Positions 15,993 through 24,282 of a stretch of 64,000 nucleotides of DNA are shown one piece after another. The number at the start of each line of letters is the position of its first letter. The stretch's first letter is position 1. The notes beneath the pieces were generated by a model. That model saw only the letters and a list, made by a program, of their open reading frames with translations, had not been told where the DNA came from and made no database searches. The stretch is taken from assembly GCF_042678185.1 (NCBI RefSeq), contig NZ_JBHUDQ010000028.1; one strand, given 5' to 3'. Position numbers and translations under genes: made by a program. The stretch comes from Ramlibacter ginsenosidimutans (GTDB taxonomy: Bacteria; Pseudomonadota; Gammaproteobacteria; Burkholderiales; Burkholderiaceae_C).

Positions 15993-16463
15993 ATGACCAC
16001 ACTTCACACGCGCACCACGCACATCGCGGCGGCTTCGGGCCGGCGCATCCAGCTTGCTTGCCAGGTCCTGCTGCTGGGAGCCACCGTGGCCTGCGTGTCC
16101 ATCGCGGGCGCAGGCACCACCGCGGCGGCCGGCGCGCAGAAGCGCTACGAGCAGGAGCGCGCCGTGTGCATGACGGGCCAGTCCAACCAGGCCCGCGCCA
16201 CCTGCCTCAAGGAGGCGGGCGCCGCCTACGAGGAGGCGAAGCACCATGCGCTCGGCGCGGGCGAGGCGCCCGACGCGCGCAATGCACTGCAGCGTTGCGA
16301 AGGCCTGCCGAGCGCCGACCGCGCGGCCTGCACGGAGCGTGTGCAGGGGCAAGGCACCACGACCGGCAGCGCAGCGGCCGGCGGGACGATGAGCGAAATG
16401 ACAGTCACCACGCCGGCGGCCGCGGCGGCACCGCAGGCGCCTGCCGCTGCGCCAGCCCGGTAG
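15993..16463 (+). CDS. Exported protein of unknown function
   Basis: A 156-residue protein with an N-terminal hydrophobic segment (IQLACQVLLLGATVACVSIA). The mature part has four Cys residues in pairs (ERAVCMTGQ, RATCLKEAG, LQRCEGLPS, RAACTERVQ), which suggests two disulfide bonds in the periplasm. The C-terminus is Ala/Pro-rich and probably disordered. It resembles small uncharacterised proteins of Comamonadaceae; no function is known to me. Confidence 0.6.
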   Translation: MTTLHTRTTHIAAASGRRIQLACQVLLLGATVACVSIAGAGTTAAAGAQKRYEQERAVCMTGQSNQARATCLKEAGAAYEEAKHHALGAGEAPDARNALQRCEGLPSADRAACTERVQGQGTTTGSAAAGGTMSEMTVTTPAAAAAPQAPAAAPAR

Positions 16464-16468
16464 CCCTC

Positions 16469-16768
16469 ATGTTCAACGCGCACGAAGTGACCGGTGCCGG
16501 CTTCTACTGGTACCTCGACGCCATCGGCTCTCGGCCGCAGGTGGTCGAGATCGCCGGTGACGACGTGCTCACGGTGCGGTTCACCGGCCGCGCGGACGAG
16601 GACGCGCTGGCGGACCTGAGCGGGACCTTCGTCGGTCCCTTGCGGCCGCCCGGTGCGCAGCAGGCGCTCAGCGACGCGGAACAGAAGGCCGTGCACGCGG
16701 CCGTCTCCAGGACGGTCGCTCGCCCGCCGGTGCCGGCCCATGAAGCCGGTGAAGGCCATCCCAGCTGA
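16469..16768 (+). CDS. Small protein of unknown function
   Basis: A 99-residue protein starting MFNAHEVTGAGFYWYLDAIG. It has a regular core (VVEIAGDDVLTVRFTGRADE, DLSGTFVGPLRPPG) and no signal or membrane segment. It begins 5 bp after the preceding exported protein's stop, so the two are probably co-transcribed. No family recognised. Confidence 0.55.
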   Translation: MFNAHEVTGAGFYWYLDAIGSRPQVVEIAGDDVLTVRFTGRADEDALADLSGTFVGPLRPPGAQQALSDAEQKAVHAAVSRTVARPPVPAHEAGEGHPS

Positions 16769-16783
16769 TGCGAGGTCCACCCC

Positions 16784-17062
16784 ATGATTCCCAATCCTCT
16801 TTTCGCCGCACCCCTTCCCGCGACCATCGCCGCTGCGCGCAGCTTCCTCGATGCAGCCCTGCGCGAGGAGGGTGAAGCCCTGGCGGCTGCAGGCGCCGTG
16901 GTGAGCCCCAATGCCGCGGGCAAGGCGCTGCGCGTCCTGGCCATGCGCTCGGTCGAGGCGGCGCATTCGCGTTCCACCGCCGCCATGGCCGCTCTGCGCA
17001 CATTGACAGAGAGTGACGAGCGCACGCACGCCGCGATCCGCACCGCGAACGCGCCGAAGTGA
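16784..17062 (+). CDS. Small helical protein of unknown function
   Basis: A 92-residue Ala-rich helical protein starting MIPNPLFAAPLPATIAAARS. It lies 15 bp after the previous gene in the same direction. It shows no cysteine, signal or membrane segment. No family is recognised, and support is limited to codon pattern and spacing. Confidence 0.45.
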   Translation: MIPNPLFAAPLPATIAAARSFLDAALREEGEALAAAGAVVSPNAAGKALRVLAMRSVEAAHSRSTAAMAALRTLTESDERTHAAIRTANAPK

Positions 17063-17260
17063 GCTTTCGGTGATGCCCCGTAGCGACTCGCGTGCATGAA
17101 GCCAGGCCCGCGCCGGTAGCAATCGGTTGCGGCCTGCCGCCGCGTGTCTGTCGCCAGGCGCACTTCGTCTTCTCGTGAGCGCGGGCGTGTCCGCCGCGCG
17201 ACCATTTCATTGACGCGCAGCGGCATCGCCGCAATCCTCCACCTTCCAGGAGGAAGAACC

Positions 17261-17608
17261 ATGAACCCCAAGGCATGGCTGCTGCTCGGCGCAACGCTGG
17301 TGAGTGGCATGGCGCAAGCCACCTGCTACACCGTCTACAAGGCGAACGGCACCGTGCTGCAGCGAAGCTCCACGTCGCCGGTGAACCTGTCGGAGCAGAT
17401 CGGCGATACCGTGCCGGCGAAGTTCGGGAGCGGAGCGACGATGGTCGTGTCGGGCGAGGGCGTGTACTGCAATAGCGCGAGCGAACGGCAGCAGGCGCCG
17501 AAGTCACTGGCGGACGCAGTGCTGCAGGACAAGAGCAGGAAAGCGGCGGCTGCCGGCAAGAAGGACGCCGCGCCCGCGGACGCAACGAAGACGGCGGCAA
17601 ACAAGTAG
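17261..17608 (+). CDS. Exported small protein of unknown function
   Basis: A 115-residue protein with a signal peptide (MNPKAWLLLGATLVSGMAQA). The mature part begins TCYTVYKANGTVLQRSSTSP and continues to GEGVYCNS; two Cys could form a disulfide. The C-terminal third is Lys/Ala-rich and likely disordered. A strong AGGAGGAAG ribosome-binding site precedes the ATG. It resembles small exported proteins widespread in Comamonadaceae with no known role. Confidence 0.65.
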   Translation: MNPKAWLLLGATLVSGMAQATCYTVYKANGTVLQRSSTSPVNLSEQIGDTVPAKFGSGATMVVSGEGVYCNSASERQQAPKSLADAVLQDKSRKAAAAGKKDAAPADATKTAANK

Positions 17609-17638
17609 CGGAAAAGAGAAGCCGGTTCGCGGCCGCAC

Positions 17639-17851
17639 TCACTCCTCTTCCCAGCGGAACGGAGCGTCCAGCGCGTCCTGCCCGAGGTGGCGCAAGGCCC
17701 ACTCCTTCGCCCTCGCGATGCCGACGCGGATCGCCTTGCCTTCGTCGCCATCCTCGGCGAGCACGGCGTTCGCGATCTCCACAGCCTTGGCGCGCACCGG
17801 CGGTGGCAGGTGCCGCATCGCCGGCGGATAGCGATCAGCGGTCCAGGGCAT
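17639..17851 (-). CDS. Small conserved protein (MPW-start family)
   Basis: A 70-residue soluble protein. The pattern MPWTADRYPPAMRHLPPPVR followed by KAVEIANAVLAEDGDEGKAI and ARAKEWA matches a widespread family of small uncharacterised bacterial proteins, somewhat ChaB-like in shape. The function is unknown. Its start overlaps the end of the next minus-strand frame (17835-18032) by 17 bp. Confidence 0.65.
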   Translation of the reverse strand: MPWTADRYPPAMRHLPPPVRAKAVEIANAVLAEDGDEGKAIRVGIARAKEWALRHLGQDALDAPFRWEEE

Positions 17852-18032
17852 GGCTGCGCGGCATCAAGGTGACCGGATAGCCGGCCTCGATGGCTTCACT
17901 GAGCAGCGGGTCGAGAACGATGTCGTTCATGCGCTTCATGCTGATGCGACGCGACTCGTGCGCGTTGACGTGGGTCAAGCCGCGCCGACGCAGCGCTTCA
18001 TCGCCCGCGGCCTCGCAGGACGCGTCGACCAT
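17835..18032 (-). CDS. Possible small protein of unknown function
   Basis: A 65-residue frame starting MVDASCEAAGDEALRRRGLT and ending VTLMPRSHALDR. It could start later at MKRMNDI (17939). The segment NDIVLDPLLSEAIEAGYPVT looks protein-like, and it overlaps the following small gene by 17 bp as operon partners sometimes do. No family is recognised, so it may not be real. Confidence 0.3.
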   Translation of the reverse strand: MVDASCEAAGDEALRRRGLTHVNAHESRRISMKRMNDIVLDPLLSEAIEAGYPVTLMPRSHALDR

Positions 18033-18066
18033 CAGCCGCGGGTAACCCCTAGGAGGCAGGCCGCGC

Positions 18067-18104
18067 TGTATCGATACACTAAATCGGTTCAGTAAATCGA
18101 TACA
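18067..18104 (+). promoter_or_regulatory. Three tandem LacI-type half-palindromes upstream of the TRAP operon
   Basis: Three 12-bp dyads centred on CG are spaced exactly 13 bp apart: TGTATCGATACA (18067-18078, a perfect palindrome), TAAATCGGTTCA (18080-18091) and TAAATCGATACA (18093-18104). Central-CG dyads are the hallmark of LacI/GalR operators. They lie 36-73 bp upstream of the TRAP receptor start. The LacI regulator of the same operon is the obvious candidate to bind them. Confidence 0.65.
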
Positions 18105-18139
18105 CCGCGGCCCAAGGCTGCACATCCGGAGACAAAACC

Positions 18140-19159
18140 ATGACCTTCTCCCGCCGCCGTTTCCTGCAATCCACCGGGGCCGCCGCGCTGAGCGCGCCCG
18201 CGTTCCTGGCGCACGCCCAGGCGCCGGTAGCGCTGCGCTTTTCGTCTTCGATGACGGCGGACGAGAACGCGGCGCACTACGTCTGGTACCAGCGCATGCA
18301 GGCGAACCTGAAGGCGGCGGTCGGCGACGCGGTGCGTCTCGACTACTTCCCCAACAACCAGCTGGGCAAGGAAAGCGACGTGGTGCAGCAGGTGAAGGTC
18401 GGCTCCATCGACATGATGGTCACCGGCTCGTCGATCTGGGCTACGGTGCTGCCGGAGATCGGCATGCTGGACCTGGGCTACATGTTCGACAGCTACGCGC
18501 AGGTGGCCAAGGCCATGGAAGGCCCGGTGGGTGCCACGTTCAACGACATGCTGCAAAAGCGCGCGGGCTGCACGATCCTGACCTGGGCATCGCACTTCGG
18601 CCCGCGCAACGTCTACACGAAGCAGCAGATCAAGACGCTCGCCGAGATCAAGGGCGTGAAGCTGCGCGTGCTGCCCACGCCCGCGTTCATCGAGACCTTC
18701 AAGATCATGGGCGCGATCCCCACGCCCATTCCCTTCGGCGAGCTGTACATGTCGGCGCAGACGGGCGTGGTCGAGGGCTTCGAGCACGACGCCGGCACCG
18801 TGCTGGCCAGCAAGCTCAATGAAGTGACGAAGTCGTGCTGGCAGACCGAGCACCTGTTCAGCCCGATGATCGTGGTGATCGGCCGGCGCAGCATGGAGAG
18901 GATCCCCGCGTCGCTACGCCCGGCGTTCCTCAAGGCCGTGGCCGAGAGCACGCAACAGGAGCGCGTGATCGCCAACGAGAAGGCGAACAGCGCCATTGCC
19001 GAACTCAAGACGAAGGGCATGACCTTCTTCCCGATGTCCGCGGCCGACCGCTCCACCGTCCGCAAGGAAATGCAGTCGCGCCTGTGGGCCGACTTCGCCA
19101 GGCAGTACCCCGCGACGGCGCCGATGTTCGACAGCATCGCCAAGATCCGCGCCGCCTGA
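18140..19159 (+). CDS. TRAP transporter substrate-binding protein, DctP family
   Basis: A 339-residue periplasmic receptor. The N-terminus has a twin-arginine signal (SRRRFLQ, then a hydrophobic stretch ending AHAQA), which is common for TRAP receptors. DctP features are YFPNNQLGKESDVVQQVKVG and the conserved Arg region GVKLRVLPTPAF that binds the ligand carboxylate, followed by PFGELYMSAQTGVVEGFEHD. It captures an organic acid for the fused permease encoded next. CCGGAGAC precedes the ATG. The ligand is unknown, but the downstream dehydrogenase and lactonase-like genes suggest a hydroxy or sugar acid. Confidence 0.92.
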   Translation: MTFSRRRFLQSTGAAALSAPAFLAHAQAPVALRFSSSMTADENAAHYVWYQRMQANLKAAVGDAVRLDYFPNNQLGKESDVVQQVKVGSIDMMVTGSSIWATVLPEIGMLDLGYMFDSYAQVAKAMEGPVGATFNDMLQKRAGCTILTWASHFGPRNVYTKQQIKTLAEIKGVKLRVLPTPAFIETFKIMGAIPTPIPFGELYMSAQTGVVEGFEHDAGTVLASKLNEVTKSCWQTEHLFSPMIVVIGRRSMERIPASLRPAFLKAVAESTQQERVIANEKANSAIAELKTKGMTFFPMSAADRSTVRKEMQSRLWADFARQYPATAPMFDSIAKIRAA

Positions 19160-19169
19160 GGGCTGAAGG

Positions 19170-21080
19170 ATGGCTGCCGTGCTTCCCACCGACGACGCGA
19201 CCACCACGGCGCTGCATGGCTCCGCGCCGGGGTGGGGATTCGCCCACGAGAGCCAGCCGGGTCGCTGGCTGGCCCGCCTGACCCGCTGGACCGAATACCT
19301 GTCCGGCGCGGTGCTGGCCATCGACGTGATGGTGGTGTTCGTGTCGGTGATCTACCGCTACTTCCTGCACGACCCGGTGGACTGGGCCGAGGAGATTGCG
19401 CGCGCGCTCATGATCGTGCTGGTCTTCCTGGGCGCCGCGACGACGCTCGCTCGCAGCCAGCACGTGGGGATCGACCTGTTCCGCCAATGGCTGCCCGCCA
19501 GCTGGCAGCCGGCCCTGGTGCAGATCGGGCACTGGATCATCGCGGGCGTGGCCGGCAGCCTGTGCGTGTCGTCGCTGATGCTGCTGGTGGATTCGTTCGA
19601 ACAGACGACTTCGCTGGGCCTGCCGCAATACCTGTACGTGTACCCCGTCGTCATCGGCAGCCTGTTCATGACGCTGTTCGGCCTGGCCAACGCGCTGAAT
19701 GCGCCGGCGCGGCGCGTGATCGGAACGCTGGTCGCCAGCCTCGCCGTGCTGGGCGCCATCTACGCGTGGAACGCCTTCGTGCCTGGCGCGGCCGTGCCGC
19801 ACGGGCTGATGCTGCTCGGCGCCTTCGTGTTCGGCCTGGTGGCCGGCGTGCCGATCGGCTTCGTGCTCGCGTTCGCGTCGTTGCTGTACTTCCTGGCCGA
19901 CCCCACGCTGCCGCTGATGGTGTACTCGCAGCAGGTGATGGCCGGCAGCGACCATTTCGTGCTGCTGGCGATTCCCTTCTTCGTGCTGGCCGGCCTGCTC
20001 ATGGAGAGCAACGGCATGTCGTCGCGGCTGATCGAACTGCTGCTGCGCGTGTTCGGCCGCGTGCGCGGCGGCATGGGCCTGATCACGATCACGGCCACCG
20101 CCTTCTTCTCCGGCGTGTCGGGTTCCAAGCTGGCCGACGTGGCCGCCGTGGGCGGCATCGTGATGCCTGCGGTCCGCCGCACCCGGCAGGACCCGAACGA
20201 AGCGGCCGGCCTGCTGGCGGCCAGCGCCGTGATGGCCGAGACGATCCCGCCCTGCGTGAACATGATCATCATGGGCTTCGTGGCCAACCTCTCGATCGCG
20301 GGCCTGTTCATGGCGGGCCTGCTGCCCGCCGCCGTGATGGCGCTGTCGCTCGCCGCCCTGGCGGTGATCGTGGGTCGCAAGATCGATCCGGACGAGGCCT
20401 TCCCGCATCGCCGGCCGCTGCTGCGCCTGCTGGGCGGCGCGCTGGTGGCCGTGCTGATGGTCGCCATGATCGGCAAGGGCGTGACCTCCGGCGTGGCCAC
20501 GTCCACCGAGGTCTCGGCGTTCGCGGTGATCTATGCGCTGGTCGCAGGCAGCCTCGCGTTCCGCGAATTGAGCGTCAGGGGCATCGCGCAGCTGTTCGTG
20601 AAGTCGGCCTCCATGGCGGGCAGCATCCTGTTCATCGTCGCCGCGGCCTCCAGCCTGTCGTTCGCACTGACCATCGAGCAGATCCCGCAGCTGGTGTCGT
20701 CGTCGATGATCGCCTTCGCCCAGCACTGGGGCAGCACCATGTTCATGTTGCTGGCGGTGCTGATGATGGTGGTGTTCGGCGCCGTGCTGGAAGGCGCGCC
20801 GGCGCTGATCATCTTCGGGCCGCTGCTGACGCCGATCGCGGCGCAGCTGGGCATCAACCCGCTGCACTTCGGCACCGTCATGGTGATCGCGATGGGCCTG
20901 GGCCTGTTCGCGCCGCCGATCGGCCTGGGCCTGTTCGCCACCTGCGCCATGACCGGCACGCAGGTGAAGCACGTGGCACGGCCGATGCTGAAGTACCTGG
21001 CGGTGCTCGCCGCCACGCTGATCCTGCTGGTGCTCGTGCCCGCGTTTTCGCTCTGGCTGCCGACGCGCCTGGGGCTGTAG
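19170..21080 (+). CDS. TRAP transporter fused permease, DctQ-DctM
   Basis: A 636-residue inner-membrane protein. Residues ~25-180 are the small DctQ domain (four helices, VDWAEEIARALMIVLVFLG). From ~195 the large DctM domain follows, with the family motifs HFVLLAIPFFVLAGLLMES, GVSGSKLADVAAVGGIVMPA and ETIPPCVNMIIMGF. Sodium-dependent uptake with the DctP receptor upstream is expected. The gap to dctP is 10 bp. Q-M fusions are a known TRAP variant. Confidence 0.93.
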   Translation: MAAVLPTDDATTTALHGSAPGWGFAHESQPGRWLARLTRWTEYLSGAVLAIDVMVVFVSVIYRYFLHDPVDWAEEIARALMIVLVFLGAATTLARSQHVGIDLFRQWLPASWQPALVQIGHWIIAGVAGSLCVSSLMLLVDSFEQTTSLGLPQYLYVYPVVIGSLFMTLFGLANALNAPARRVIGTLVASLAVLGAIYAWNAFVPGAAVPHGLMLLGAFVFGLVAGVPIGFVLAFASLLYFLADPTLPLMVYSQQVMAGSDHFVLLAIPFFVLAGLLMESNGMSSRLIELLLRVFGRVRGGMGLITITATAFFSGVSGSKLADVAAVGGIVMPAVRRTRQDPNEAAGLLAASAVMAETIPPCVNMIIMGFVANLSIAGLFMAGLLPAAVMALSLAALAVIVGRKIDPDEAFPHRRPLLRLLGGALVAVLMVAMIGKGVTSGVATSTEVSAFAVIYALVAGSLAFRELSVRGIAQLFVKSASMAGSILFIVAAASSLSFALTIEQIPQLVSSSMIAFAQHWGSTMFMLLAVLMMVVFGAVLEGAPALIIFGPLLTPIAAQLGINPLHFGTVMVIAMGLGLFAPPIGLGLFATCAMTGTQVKHVARPMLKYLAVLAATLILLVLVPAFSLWLPTRLGL

Positions 21081-21104
21081 GTCGGTGCCCGAGGAAAGAA
21101 CGCC

Positions 21105-22199
21105 ATGAGCACGACGATCCAGGATGTCGCCCGCCACGCCGGCGTGTCGGTGAGCACGGTGTCGAACGTCCTGAACGGCCGGACGGACCGCATGCGGCCG
21201 GAGACGCTGGCGCGCGTGCAGGCCGCGATCGCGGCGCTGCAGTTCCGTCCCAGCAAGCTCGCGCAGCAGCTCAAGACCGGCCAGACGCCGCTGCTCGGGC
21301 TGCTGGTGCCATCGCTCACGAACCCCATGTACGGCTACATGGCGCGCGAGATCGAGGCTTACGCGCAGCAGCAGTACGGCTACCGGCTCCTGATCGGCAG
21401 CACCTATCGCGACCGCCAGAAGGAGCAGGCCTTCTTCGACGACCTGCTCGCGCACGGCGTGCGCCGTGTCATCGTGATCTCGTCGCTCGCCGACGAACGC
21501 CACTTCGAGTCGGCAGTGGAACGCGGCATGGCGGTCGTGAGCTACGACCGCGGCGCCACGCCCGGCAAGCGATCACGCGTGTGGCACGTGATGCCGGACA
21601 ACTTCGAGGCCGCGAGGCTGGCCACGCGGCACCTGGTGGAGCGTGGCCACCGCCGCCTCGCTTTCGCGACAGTGGCCGGCATGACGATGAGCCGCAGCGC
21701 CAAGATCGACGGCTTCCATGCCGCTGCCGAGGAAGCGGGGCTGCGCGGCGAGGCCGAGGTGCTGGATGGCGGCGCGCTCGACGAATACGGCGACGCGATG
21801 ATCGCGGAAGTCGGCCGCGCCACCGCGCAACGGCTGGCCGCGATGGATCCGCGGCCCACGGGCGTCGTCGCACTCAACGACCTGATGGCCATCGGCCTCA
21901 TGGCTGGCCTGCGCGAAGCCGGGCTGGAAGTGCCACGCGATATTTCGGTGGTCGGCATGGACGGCATCTATCTCGGCGCGCTGAGCAACCCCGCCCTGTC
22001 GACCGTGCAACTGCCCGTCCCCGAGATGACGCGGGCAATGGTCGACCGCGCGATGCAGCCCGAAGCCCCGAACGACACCACGCAGATCGACCAGGTGTTC
22101 GCGCCCGAACGCCTGGTGCAACGCGAATCCGTGGCGGCGCCGCCTGCGCGGCAACGCGCCGCCAAGGCAACGAACGACGAGGAAAAGACAGCCCCATGA
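21105..22199 (+). CDS. LacI family transcriptional regulator
   Basis: A 364-residue LacI/GalR regulator. The HTH and hinge are at the N-terminus (TTIQDVARHAGVSVSTVSNV, then LNGRTDRM). A sugar-binding-like effector domain follows (LLGLLVPSLTNPMYGYMARE). The C-terminal ~25 residues are an Ala/Lys-rich tail beyond the usual domain. It lies inside the operon it probably controls; its stop overlaps the dehydrogenase ATG (ATGA). The triple dyad at 18067-18104 is its likely operator. Confidence 0.93.
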   Translation: MSTTIQDVARHAGVSVSTVSNVLNGRTDRMRPETLARVQAAIAALQFRPSKLAQQLKTGQTPLLGLLVPSLTNPMYGYMAREIEAYAQQQYGYRLLIGSTYRDRQKEQAFFDDLLAHGVRRVIVISSLADERHFESAVERGMAVVSYDRGATPGKRSRVWHVMPDNFEAARLATRHLVERGHRRLAFATVAGMTMSRSAKIDGFHAAAEEAGLRGEAEVLDGGALDEYGDAMIAEVGRATAQRLAAMDPRPTGVVALNDLMAIGLMAGLREAGLEVPRDISVVGMDGIYLGALSNPALSTVQLPVPEMTRAMVDRAMQPEAPNDTTQIDQVFAPERLVQRESVAAPPARQRAAKATNDEEKTAP

Positions 22200-23206
22200 C
22201 CGTGGTCTACGTGAGCCACCCCAGCAACCGGCTGGACCAGTATTTCGGGCCGCGCGCGCTGCAGCAGCTGCGTTCCATCGCCGAGGTCCGGCTCAACCCG
22301 CAGCCGCGCGAGCTGGACACCGCGGAACTGATAGCCGCGGCCCAGGGCTGCGACGCCCTGATCGCCTACCGGCAGACGCCAGGACCGCGCGCCTTGTTCG
22401 CCGGACTGCCGCAGCTGGCCGCCTTCATCCGCTGCGCCGTGGACATCCGCACGGTGGACGTCGCCGCCGCGAGCGAACATGGCGTGCTGGTCACTCAGGC
22501 TTCGGCCGGCTTCGTCGCGGCCGTGAGCGAGTGGATCGTCGGCGTGATGGTGGACCTGGCGCGCGGCATCACCCGCTACGCTGCCGAATACCACGCGAAT
22601 GGCAGCGCGGTGCCCGTCATGGGCCGGCAACTGCGCGGCGCCACGCTCGGCGTCATCGGCCATGGACAGATCGGGTCCGACCTCGCGAGCCTGGGCATCG
22701 CACTGGGCATGCAGGTGCTCGTGAACACGCCCGAGACTGTGCCCGCGCGCGACGGCCTGCAGCAGGCCGCGCTGGCGGCGCTGCTGGAGCAGTCCGACTT
22801 CGTGGTGTGCCTGGCGCCCGCGAACGCGCGGACCGCCAACCTGATGAACGCCGAGACCTTCGGCGCCATGAAGAAGGGCAGCTTCTTCATCAATGCCGCG
22901 CGCGGCGAGCTGGTGGACGAGGCCGCGCTGCTGGCGGCGCTGGACAGCGGCCACCTCGCCGGTTGCGCGCTCGACGTCGGCCGCGCCCCCGACCAGATGC
23001 CGTCACCCGCACTCGCGCGTCACCCGCTGGTCATCGCCACCCCGCACATCGGCGGACTCACGGTGCCTGCGATCGAACACCAGGCGCTGGAGACGGTGAC
23101 GCAACTGGAGCAACTGCAGCGCGGAACGATGCCGCGCGGCGTGGTGAATCCCGAGCACGCGCTGCGCCTGCAGCGCTGGCGTGCCCAGGCCGGGAAGCTT
23201 GCATGA
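22196..23206 (+). CDS. D-2-hydroxyacid dehydrogenase (NAD-dependent)
   Basis: A 336-residue member of the D-isomer-specific 2-hydroxyacid dehydrogenase/phosphoglycerate dehydrogenase family. The NAD-binding motif is LGVIGHGQIGSDLA. The catalytic Arg lies in FFINAARGELVDEAALLAAL and the catalytic His in ATPHIGGLT. The usual catalytic Glu region reads ALDVGRAPDQMPS; Glu is not present at the expected place, where EPxP is common, so activity may differ. It probably oxidises or reduces a 2-hydroxy or 2-keto acid brought in by the TRAP transporter. Confidence 0.88.
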   Translation: MTVVYVSHPSNRLDQYFGPRALQQLRSIAEVRLNPQPRELDTAELIAAAQGCDALIAYRQTPGPRALFAGLPQLAAFIRCAVDIRTVDVAAASEHGVLVTQASAGFVAAVSEWIVGVMVDLARGITRYAAEYHANGSAVPVMGRQLRGATLGVIGHGQIGSDLASLGIALGMQVLVNTPETVPARDGLQQAALAALLEQSDFVVCLAPANARTANLMNAETFGAMKKGSFFINAARGELVDEAALLAALDSGHLAGCALDVGRAPDQMPSPALARHPLVIATPHIGGLTVPAIEHQALETVTQLEQLQRGTMPRGVVNPEHALRLQRWRAQAGKLA

Positions 23207-24015
23207 CAACGACCGACTGGTCCGAGGCTTGCGACTGCCACGTGCACGTGTACGAGCCGGGCTATCCGCTCGCACCGACAGCCACCTTCCAGCCGCCGCA
23301 CGCACCGGCGAGTGCCTACCGCGAAGTGCAGCGTGCGCTGGGCATCGGCCGCGTCGTCGTCGTGCAGCCGACGGGCTACGGATTCGACAACCGCTGCACG
23401 CTGGCAGCCATCGCCGAACTCGGCGCGGGCGCACGTGGCGTCGCGGTGATCCGTCCGGACACGCCGGAGGCCGAACTCCATCGGCTGCATGCCGCGGGCA
23501 TTCGCGGAGTGCGCTACATGATGCTGCCGGGTGGCGTGCTGCCCTGGGATGGCCTGGAGGAGACGGCCGCGCGGATCGCGCCCCTGGGCTGGCACATCAA
23601 CCTGCAGCTCGATGGCCGCACCTTGCCCGAGCACGAACAGCGGCTGCGCCAACTGCCCGGCCGGCTGGTGATCGATCACGTGGCGAAGTTTCTCGGCCCC
23701 GTGACCGTCGCCGATGAAGCATTCGCCAGCCTGCGGCGGCTGCTCGATGCGGGCCATTGCTGGATCAAGTTGTCTGCGCCGTACGAGAGTTCGCGCAGCG
23801 GCCCGCCGCACTATGCCGATGTCGCGGCGCTGGTGCGCGAACTCGCGCGTGCGCACCCGGAGCGCGGCCTGTGGGCCAGCAACTGGCCGCATCCGAACGT
23901 GCTGCCGCGGCCCTCAGATGGGGACTTGCTGGAGTGGGCCCGTGGCCTGATGGGCGCCGAGTCTGCGCAGCGCCGCATCCTGGTGGACAACCCGGCTGCG
24001 CTCTACGGGTTCTGA
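23203..24015 (+). CDS. Amidohydrolase-2 family hydrolase (lactonase-like)
   Basis: A 270-residue TIM-barrel hydrolase of the amidohydrolase-2 type, related to 2-pyrone-4,6-dicarboxylate and sugar-lactone hydrolases. The N-terminal HxH motif is in CDCHVHVYE. Later motifs are GVRYMMLPGG, LVIDHVAKFLGP and the terminal WASNWPHPNVLPRPSD, where Asn/Trp-Pro-His is typical of the family. The gene overlaps the dehydrogenase by 4 bp. Pairing with the TRAP transporter and dehydrogenase points to ring opening of a lactone intermediate. Confidence 0.87.
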   Translation: MTTTDWSEACDCHVHVYEPGYPLAPTATFQPPHAPASAYREVQRALGIGRVVVVQPTGYGFDNRCTLAAIAELGAGARGVAVIRPDTPEAELHRLHAAGIRGVRYMMLPGGVLPWDGLEETAARIAPLGWHINLQLDGRTLPEHEQRLRQLPGRLVIDHVAKFLGPVTVADEAFASLRRLLDAGHCWIKLSAPYESSRSGPPHYADVAALVRELARAHPERGLWASNWPHPNVLPRPSDGDLLEWARGLMGAESAQRRILVDNPAALYGF

Positions 24016-24057
24016 GCGATCAGGGCGACGACCGAAACCACCAGCGCTGCGCCTGGG

Positions 24058-24282
24058 CTAGTCCTCGGCCTTGTCCTTGACGCGGCGTGCCTTGCGGAAC
24101 AGGGGCTTCAGCGCGACGAACAGCGCCACCGCCGTGAGCGCGGAACCCGCGAGGTGGCTCCAAAAAACGTACACGCTGAAGGCAATGGCCAGCAGGACCA
24201 GTGCCATGGTCAGGTGCTTTTCCCACGGTCCGCGCACGGTTCGACGCCGTGTACGGATGGTGGCGCCGTCTGCTTCAGACAT
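24058..24282 (-). CDS. Small two-helix membrane protein after gyrB
   Basis: A 74-residue protein with a basic N-terminus (RTRRRTVRGPWEKHLT), two adjacent hydrophobic segments (MALVLLAIAFSVYVFW and ALTAVALFVAL) and a basic tail (FRKARRVKDKAED). The ATG at 24282 overlaps the end of gyrB by 8 bp, so it is probably translated from the gyrB mRNA. No function is known to me. Confidence 0.6.
   Translation of the reverse strand: MSEADGATIRTRRRTVRGPWEKHLTMALVLLAIAFSVYVFWSHLAGSALTAVALFVALKPLFRKARRVKDKAED

Noticed and set aside
19005..21503. An 832-codon minus-strand frame across the TRAP permease
   Set aside because: It is His/Gln/Arg-rich shadow sequence opposite a well-supported fused permease.
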